Shown: positions 56,906 to 64,000 of the stretch, piece by piece
How positions within the stretch are numbered: position 1 is the stretch's first letter
Layout of the letters: each line of letters opens with the position of its first letter
Made by a program: the position numbers and the translations under genes
NCBI RefSeq assembly: GCF_029873635.1
Contig: NC_080420.1
Coordinates: 58,544,346-58,608,345 of the forward strand
Direction: 5' to 3'
DNA length: 64,000 bases
Origin: Malania oleifera
Taxonomy: Eukaryota > Streptophyta > Magnoliopsida > Santalales > Ximeniaceae
Notes under the pieces: generated by a model
The model's database searches: none
Told to the model about the DNA's origin: nothing
Seen by the model: the letters and a program-made list of their open reading frames with translations, nothing else

Positions 56906-57860
56906 TATGCTCATTAAGCATGGTCTTAGCCATTTCCTGAAGTGTCCTATTCTTTCTTTTAACAACTCTATTTTTTTAGGTGTACGAGGTGTTGAGAAAT
57001 TGTGAGCTATTCCATGTTCATCACAAAAATTTTCAACATCTTTATTTTAAAATTCTCTACCTCTATCACTTCTTATATTTAGAACGTCACACCCTTTGTC
57101 ATTTTGGAGCTTTTTGCATAATTTGATTAACATCTTACACACTTCATCCTTGGAGGATAAGAAGAGTACCCCAGGTAAACCTGGAGTAGTCATCAACTAT
57201 GACAAATGCATATTGCTTTCCTCCTAGGCATTGTGTTCTAGTTGGGTCAAACAAATCTAAATGAATAAGTTCTAGTGGCCTACCAGTAGAGATGTGATTC
57301 TTATTCTTAAAGCTTGTTTTGGTTTGCTTTCTAAGTTGACAAGCATCACACACCTTGTCTTTTATACTCTTGGTGCTAGGTAGACCTTTGACTAAGTTTT
57401 CTTAGCTAATTTGGATGATAGGTCCATACTAGCATGTCCTAGTCTCCTATGCCACAACAAACTAGCTTCATTCAAGGTTGTGAAGCTTTTGACTTCTTGA
57501 GATATAAGGTTTTCAAAATTTATGCAATATACGTTATCAACCTGATTAGTAATAAACAAGGTATCATGTCTTTCTCTATTTTTAGCTATGCATTTGTCTT
57601 GTTTGAAAGTTACATCAAAACCTTTATCACTCGGTTGACTAATGCTAAGCATATTATATTTTAACCCATCTACCAATAAAATATCATCAATTACCAGGGA
57701 GGGTTCTTTACCAATTTTACTGATGCTGATAATTTTGCCTTTAGAATTATCTCAGAAGGTGACATGTCCACCATCCTTTAGCATCAATGAGGAAAACTTG
57801 GACTTGTCCTCGATCATATGCCTTGAGCATCCACTATCCAAGTACCATTTGTATTTTGAT
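56906..57860 (-). pseudogene. pol: Pol of element E, 5' half: protease, pre-integrase, start of integrase
   Basis: Minus strand: protease from about 57850 down to 57676, then LKYNMLSISQPSDKGFDVTF, the zinc-binding LLWHRRLGHASMDLSSKLAK (57676-57392), then CDACQLRKQTKTSF, LIHLDLFDPTRTQCLGG with the first catalytic Asp, and VDDYSRFTW (57353-57144). A frameshift near 57370 and more toward 57000 break it. Element F lies exactly within the following TLNEHNL/PKYF region. Confidence 0.9.
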
Positions 57861-59657
57861 GGAGTGGACATAAAACATACCTACAAGAAGGGATTCAAGA
57901 TATTACTTTTGCTTCCCAAACTTCTTAGGCCTTTTTGAGTTTGTTTTAGTTTAATTTTTGACTCCCCACTCCTTTTTGATTTTAACCTTTTTTTCTCTTG
58001 AATGGACATTCAAACTTTATGTGTCCCTTCTTCTTACATAAGAAACACGTAGTGTGTTCATATGCATTTGTTGAGGATATGCTTGCATAATTTTTTGAAA
58101 CTTTTACAAAGTACCCCATGTAGAGGTTCTTTTTCTTTGTGTTCTCAATTTCATTGAATCTTATTCCTTATTTACTCAAGGACATTCTTTGTGATCCAAC
58201 AAGTTTATCGAAATTCTCTTTTCCTTTAGTGAAATTGTAGATGATTTTAGCTTGATCCTTAATTTTACTTTCAAGACTACATATTTCTAAGTCTTTCATA
58301 TTTTTACTATTTGCTTGCAACTTTACTAGTTCTTGAGACATTTGGTTGACTTTACTCATGAGTTCATCAATAATTGAGTCTTTTTTCTTTTTTAGCTAAT
58401 TTTGATAACTCTAGTTGGTTCATTAATGTTTCATTTTTTTTAGTATGATGTTTCTCTTGGATACTTTTACAAACCTTTTATGCAATGAGAATAGCTCAGC
58501 TTGAATTTCTCTATATGAAGGCATGCTCTCACATGAGTCACTACAGGATTCATCACTAGATTCATTAGGTAAGGTAGAATAAGAATTTACCTTGTTGTCT
58601 CTCGCCATGAAGCAAAGGTTTGCTACATCTTGATCACTTGATTCACTTTCTGAGTCACTTGAGCTATAGTCTTCCTAAGTAGTTACTTTCATTGCTTTCT
58701 TTTTCTTCTTCTTGGCGTCTTTCTTGAGTTGTGGACATTTGGGCTTTACATGTCCTACTTTCTTACAGTTATAACAAGTCGAGGGTTCATTCTTTGTTTC
58801 TTTCTTTCTTGTTTCGTGCTTGTCAGTTTTTGACCCTCTAAATTTTCGAGAAAATCTCTTATTCTTTTTTAAGAATTTTCCTAGTCATCTAGTGAATAAG
58901 GCTATATCATCATCATCTAATTCATTGTCATCTTCCTCACTTGAACTCCTTTTTGCAGCTTTAAAAGCTATTGACTTCTTTTGTTTACTACCTTCAGTAG
59001 TTCTTTCATTTATTGCCATATCATAAGAAGTAATCCTATCAATTCATCTAGGGAAGTGTTTTTCATACTTCTGCCTTCAGTTATGGCAATGGCCTTACAT
59101 TCCCAAATGGGAGGAAGTCCTCTAAGGATTTTCCTCATCATCTCATAGGTAGAGTAGTTTTTACCTAGTGCATTAAGGGAATTTATTATGTGGGTGAACC
59201 TAGTATATATACTAGTGATAGACTCCTTAGAGTTCATCCTAAAGGCCTCATACTCGCTGGTGAGTATGTCAATCCTACTATCCCTAACATATATGGCTCC
59301 CTCATAGGTAACCTCTAAGTTGTCCCAAATCTCCTTAGCAAATTTACAACCCATAATTCTATTGATCTCGTTGGTGTCTAAGGCATAATATAGTGCATTC
59401 ATTACACTTAAATTAATCTACATCATCTTCATATCACTGTCATTCAATTATTTTTCTTCCTTAGGGATTTCTTTATTGTCTACGCTTTTAGTGGGAATTA
59501 GGTCACCATGTGTGACTACTTTCTAGATCTTCCAATCCATGGTTTGTAAGAATATCCTCATTTGTTGTTTCCAAAAGGTGTAATTTACACTGTAGAAGAT
59601 AGGAGGTCTAGATGAAGATTGGCCTTTGTCAAAAAAGGATACACCTAGGTATGCCAT
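57861..59657 (-). pseudogene. gag: Gag of element E
   Basis: ATG at 59657 on the minus strand opens MAYLGVSFFDKGQSSSRPPI, parallel to gag of F. The UBN2-like core is open at 59402-59010 (AKEIWDNLEVTYEGAIYVRD, ILRGLPPIWECKAIAITEGR). Zinc knuckles CYNCKKVGHVKPKC near 58776-58735 and CFLCKKKGHIKFEC near 58045-58004 are both intact in Cys and His. An acidic part and a Lys/Glu-rich part lie between. A stop near 59520 and several shifts break the frame. Confidence 0.9.
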
Positions 59658-59702
59658 AAGGATATTTATGTAGCAAGTAGTTAAGATTTACTACAACCTA
59701 GT

Positions 59703-59714
59703 GCTCTGATACCC
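59703..59714 (-). other. Primer-binding site for tRNA-iMet (element E)
   Basis: The minus strand reads GGGTATCAGAGC, one base off the TGGTATCAGAGC of element F, next to the inner LTR edge at 59717. Confidence 0.85.
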
Positions 59715-59716
59715 AT

Positions 59717-61526
59717 TGAGATTAAAGGTGTACTCCCAAAAAGGGGTGAATTGGGTTATTAAAATTTTCTTTACAAAATTTCAATTGATTATTACCCTTT
59801 TAATTTAGATTACTACAATCACACAATCACAATTTAAACAACGATCGTAATATACCAATCGAGAATCCTAGATATGAATATGCATATGAATATGAAGTCT
59901 AAGATTACAATAAAAACCAAACTTCAATGCTTCAATAGTTAAAAAAATTCAAAATCAGTTTTTCAGCAATGATCAATAATAATCTTAAGATACAATTTCA
60001 GTAATTCAATACTATGTATCTTACTACTTTTGCCTCAATAGAATAATCAATTACACACTTGTTTCATCTTAGCTGTATATTCAAAAATTCAATAATCAAA
60101 GCTTGTCTGAATTTTCAATTTAACAACATAAACATACAACCAATCTCCAGGATACAACTTTGATCAATCACAACCAAAATCAAATATTCAGCAAATTCCC
60201 AATATTCAGAAATTTCTCAATGATCCAATAAACATACACACATGTTATAATCTTGCAAGAATATAAAGAGTTAAGGGAAGAAGAGTTGAACACCAAAATT
60301 TTTACAAAGTTTGTCTAGTAGCCTATGTCCTTGCATCAAACAACCCACTGTGAGGATTTCCTTTCCAACTTCGTTACTAGGTGAAGTAAAGCCTCTCTAT
60401 GTTCAAGGTGGAGCCATCTCTCTAACAAGAACAACCCTCTCATTAGGCAAGGATTCAAATATCCTGAATCGTCAAAAACAAAAACAAGAAACAATTTTTG
60501 TTTGTACAATGGAATACTCTCCGCTAGAGCAGATTTGTACAAGTTAGAATCAATATACTTCAATAAAAGTCAATATAGAAGTTGAAGTTCAAGACAATAT
60601 CATAGTATTCTGATTAAGGAGTGTGAATTTCAGTAGAACATATCAGAATTTTGTGTTAGAATTTCATCAATAACACAACAATTCTTTTAAGAGAACTTTC
60701 AACAGTATAACTCAAAAATTTGAATTGTATGTATGTTGTGTGTTAACCTAACTTGCAAAAATATAAAGTATTAATAGAGCAAAAAGGTTTCTTACCATTT
60801 TTCCTAAGTTTTCTTTGAGTTTAAAAAGTAGGAAATCAATTTTGGAAACAATATCAGCTCTATTAAAAGTTTAAAATGTAGACATCAGTCAATTAAGCCC
60901 GAGGAACAGTCTCCTAAGCTCTTTTAAACTTAGTGCATTTTGAAAGACACTACTGGGTTAGTCGACTAGTCCTTATAGGTGAGTTGCATGTTCCTATTTT
61001 GTTCGTTAAAAAACAAAACCAGTAGCACATCATTTTCCTGATGATAAAACATCAGACGCCCGATCACCTGGCCACTCTTTGTTTTCTAAAGTTTGGTTCC
61101 AAAACTTAAATGTATAACTTGAAAAACTTATTTGAGACTTTATGAAAATATTTTCCATGTATAAAAATAGGTTTCTAAGTCCATTATATATCCTAAGAGC
61201 TTCAATCATCAATATTGAAATTTGAAGTATTTACATGAGACTTTCATAAGATAAAACTATTAAAAAGTCTAAGTCTTCATGTGGTGAAGTTTTTAACATC
61301 CTTCTCAGCTTTAAGTAAATCTTCAATAACCTTCATATCCCTCATGACTTGAAGCTTTATATCCATCATAGCTCATGGCTTTAAGTATAAGCATCATTCA
61401 AGTTCTTCCAGTATACCCACTTGATTTTATAAAAATACTTAAGCCCTAAAACTTAACTCAAACAAACATGTTAAAGAACCTTGATTTGTTATCATCAAAA
61501 TGAGATTAAGCCTCCTTAAACCAACA
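59717..61526 (-). repeat. 5' LTR of element E, 1810 bp
   Basis: TGAGATTAAAGGTGTACTCC at 59717 and AAACCAACA at 61526; pairs with 38360-40139. The TATA position reads TATTAATA (60769-60776), one change from the TATTTATA of the partner LTR. The inverted-repeat array at 60895-61070 is more decayed than in the 3' LTR (CAGTCAATTAAG, CAGACGCCCGATC). Confidence 0.92.
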
Positions 61527-61749
61527 TGATTCTTGAAAAATATTGCACAAATCAATCAAAAATTAGAGTGTATCCCCTTATATTCTCAGCCAAACTCTCT
61601 ATTGAATGGAAAATCGGCCATATCACAAGAAAGGGGGATTACATTGCTGTGGGAAGGAAAGCACGCATTAGGGTTGCTTCTTAGAAGGAAAGAATGAAGA
61701 AAGGAAAGACCGGACATTGCCTAAATTGACCTAGGGCTGACCTATAAAT

Positions 61750-61758
61750 AGAGGAGTC
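61750..61758 (+). promoter_or_regulatory. TATA-like box CTATAAATAG
   Basis: CCTATAAATAGAGGAGTCCC lies in a moderately GC-rich context and is followed by a purine-rich, leader-like stretch. It could be the promoter of an unrecognised LTR or a chance match. No ORF follows. Confidence 0.4.
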
Positions 61759-62329
61759 CCATATAGACCAAGACACACAGAAGAAGGGAGGAATACCAAG
61801 AGAATTCAGAGTGAAAGTTTAGAGAAGCTGTCACGCCTACATATACATTTCAGTACAATAAACAACAATAATAAATCAAACATCTCTAATACCATACATC
61901 AACGAGACTAGACCCAAAGTGGGGTTACTGGGGTGACCTGCCCATCACTTATAATATACCAAATAGTGGAAACAAACATACGTATATATATACATCTAAT
62001 CCCAAACACAATGCCAATGTACTAAAATCATAAAAATACATCAGTAACTCTCTCCATATCTAGCTTTAATACAATGCCAGGTGTCCCAAAATATCACTAT
62101 ACACATGATAGATCTCACCAATACTTACTCTTTTCACAAAGTCAACAAGACCTGCCTTGGAACTTTCTAGACTTGATTCCTAGTATTCCCTAAAATGTTG
62201 AATTTATAGAAGTGAGACACCTCTCAATAAGACGGAATAAATTATTGGCAGTGTGTACCAACATGAGTTTGGTATATCAAAACACATTCATCAATATATT
62301 TATTTCAATTGAGAAAACATGTAGATATG

Positions 62330-62337
62330 TACTCATA

Positions 62338-62375
<38 letters not shown>

Positions 62376-62383
62376 TATGAGTA
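62330..62383. repeat. 54-bp perfect palindrome centred on (AT)16
   Basis: Arms TACTCATAATC (62330-62340) and GATTATGAGTA (62373-62383) flank 32 bases of alternating AT, itself self-complementary. The whole can extrude as a cruciform or, as RNA, fold into a hairpin. Partial pairing extends a few bases further outside. Confidence 0.93.
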
Positions 62384-63380
62384 TATATATTTCCAAAAGC
62401 TTTCATTTCTCACAAACATGTTCTAGCTCATAAGTATTCACGTGTATATAACACAACTCATCTGTAACTCATGATTGTTCATCATATCTGTTATCAAAGA
62501 ATCAATGTGTATGTAATGAGGAACCATTCTAAGGACATTAATATATCATTGTCATATATTCACCCCACATGATCGGGTTGTGCAGCCTAAAGGCAAGACC
62601 TAATCGTGGCTAACCTACTAGGTTAGATCAAAACTGAACTCGTTTGTAGTACGATTGGCCTACCGCAGCCTAGTCCAGACTCCAAGGGTGGTCCACACGC
62701 TCTGTAGGCCCAATCGACTACCATTGCCACACTCTATCTAAAACATGTGGTTGCACTAACACAATCACTAGCAATGGTACCATGCTCTTATAGCATCACT
62801 AACCATCACGCTTCTCATTTCCACCACTCAATATACATATTTCATCAGGTATGTGTATATCTCATCATGTCTGTGTATATATCATTTCATCATATCAGTA
62901 TAAAACATATCTATATAGATCTCATATCATCACATCTGTATTTTGGTATAAAATTATCATCTCATATTTCAATATAGACCATATATCTCAATATAAATCA
63001 CATTTCCCAACATAAAACTGTTATTTCATATTTTTGTGTAAAATTAGGTTTCATCATAGAATAACCCCATACGTTTAATTGTAATGAATCCATTTCTTAT
63101 GCCACACAATTTTTGAATGATAAATCATAATATACTAATCGTCAGGAAAATATGCATATCATAGTAATACAAAACCATATACAACATTTCTATTTTCACA
63201 TATATTAATTTAACCAATTAATTTCCAAAAATATCTAGCATAATTTATTCCCCTTACTTGCTTACAAAGAGAATGCCTGCAGGGATCCTAAACCAATGTT
63301 TGCAGCGATCAGAGCTCAAAACTCTGAAATCATATTTTCTAGTTTAATCAACTAAATCCTGGAATAATTACCTTCCTAAC

Positions 63381-64000
63381 TGTTGACCTTATGAGTCCAA
63401 TCATGTTTTGATAATGACAAATCACTTGGTATTTGACCTGTGCAATTGAATTTGTGAACAGGATCACAAATTAAAATGCATGAACGGTGAACTTGTATGG
63501 AATCCACAAGGAACCAAAAGTACATATCTTTTGGCGCAATCCATGGAACTAGAGGGATGAAAGGATGATGAAGTAAGCTTAAAGTTCAAGATCTTCAATG
63601 GAATGGGTATTTAGAATTGACTGTATTTACATATGTCATATGATATTACTCGAAACTCAAATATACCCTAGACCGACCTTAGGACTCATGCATTTCATGA
63701 AAAATACATTTATATTAGTTCTAAGTTGAAAGAAATTTTTTGAGACAAATTTAGCCCTCGTTAACGAACCTAGTGGTCTCGTTGATGAACATATGAAGGC
63801 CACTTAGCGATAAATAGTGTTATCTCATCAACAAACAAATACCGAGAGGCCAAAAAGTTCAAATAGTGCTCTTGTTGACAAACTCATGGCCTCGTTGACG
63901 AACGAGTGTTATACACTCGTCGACGAAGGTCGGGGCGCTGATTCACCTTTAGTGCGGACACAGACTAAAACTCTTATTTTTAGATGATCTAATAGCCAAG
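63381..64000 (+). repeat. Start of a Sirevirus-type LTR, cut by the window end
   Basis: TGTTGACCTTATGAGTCCAA, matching the C1 LTR at 20997 (GAGTCCAATC, TTTTGATAATGACAAATCA). At 63750-63940 it carries inverted-repeat words, the best being CTCGTTGACGAACGAG (63891-63906, six-base arms around GACG) and CTCGTCGACGA near 63916. The TATA box should lie beyond the window. Whether an element or a solo LTR follows cannot be seen. Confidence 0.8.

Larger units (their letters stand above)
38360..61526 (-). mobile_element. Sirevirus (Ty1/copia) element E, with two later insertions
   Basis: Minus strand: 5' LTR (61526-59717), iMet primer site, gag, protease, integrase (interrupted by element F at 56900-46351), RT, RNase H, third ORF, 3' region (interrupted by a solo LTR at 42434-40589), polypurine tract, 3' LTR (40139-38360). 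Without the two insertions it would be about 10.8 kb, close to the 10.55 kb of F. The LTR pair differs at perhaps one base in ten by eye. The flanking 5-mers (CAATC left, TGATT right) do not match, so no target-site duplication can be claimed. Confidence 0.92.
61527..63380. other. Unassigned non-coding DNA right of element E
   Basis: No coding frame that I recognise. Two parts: up to about 61830, with a TATA-like box, and 61830-63380, with GC-richer blocks at 61905-61945 and 62566-62710 that look like LTR or 3' region of another Ty3/gypsy family (TGTCACGCC at 61830). I cannot find a partner copy in the window, so this remains a guess. Confidence 0.45.

Noticed and set aside
57449-57938. Plus-strand frames of 71 and 98 codons
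   Set aside because: Antisense shadows of protease and pre-integrase of element E.

Overview
The window is plant nuclear DNA, almost certainly from a dicot-like angiosperm with a repeat-rich genome. I see no host gene, tRNA or rRNA. At least 90 % of the 64 kb is explained by LTR retrotransposons of two kinds, nested and broken into each other. One kind is Ty3/gypsy of the Athila type: LTRs of about 1.4-1.6 kb, a primer-binding site matching tRNA-Asp, and Athila-like gag, RT and integrase remnants. The other is Ty1/copia of the Sirevirus type: LTRs of about 1.6-2.0 kb, a tRNA-iMet primer site, gag with two CCHC knuckles, the copia domain order PR-IN-RT-RH, a third ORF after pol, and repeated polypurine motifs before the 3' LTR. 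Family names come from protein motifs read by eye, not from a database search.

Layout. 1-2040: AT-rich DNA with a (GA)n microsatellite, a 194-bp tandem duplication and a (TA)n tract. 2041-6619: Athila remnant B (minus), one LTR with gag on one side and a 3' non-coding region on the other. 6620-17378: Athila element A (minus), nearly full length but very decayed. 17379-18796: a plus-strand Athila 3' region. 18797-22428: the 3' end of a Sirevirus-like element (C1), whose LTR runs into an inverted LTR fragment. 22429-24472: a minus-strand Sirevirus LTR. 24473-28581: the 3' end and LTR of Athila element C (plus). 28582-38062: Sirevirus D (plus), 5'-truncated, with a 2.0-kb solo LTR inserted in its protease (TSD CATAT). 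38360-61526: Sirevirus E (minus), both LTRs present, split by a solo LTR at 40589-42434 (TSD AATTC) and by the complete Sirevirus F at 46351-56900 (plus, TSD CAGGT). 61527-63380: unassigned AT-rich DNA with a TATA-like box and a 54-bp perfect palindrome. 63381-64000: the start of another Sirevirus-like LTR cut by the window end.

How it works together. Element F is the youngest and best preserved. It shows the whole cycle: a U3 promoter with TATAAATA in the LTR, an iMet primer site, gag (capsid and nucleocapsid), protease, integrase with its D,D(35)E triad, reverse transcriptase with YVDD, RNase H, a third ORF with a coiled coil and acidic tail, and the polypurine tract. Each F reading frame carries only a few stops or frameshifts, so F itself is probably non-autonomous now. 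The other elements are older; the many G-to-A and C-to-T changes (seen in the primer site of element A) fit methylation-driven decay.

The most unusual signal is not a gene. Every sufficiently complete LTR here carries a cluster of short inverted repeats (4-7 bp arms around GCGA, TCGC, TCGA or GACG) just upstream of its TATA box. The arm sequence differs between LTR families. In Sireviruses D, E and F a second cluster with similar arms sits inside the element, between pol and the third ORF. The Athila LTRs have a comparable GTCG/CGAC-rich cluster at the same place, and Athila C has an internal copy.
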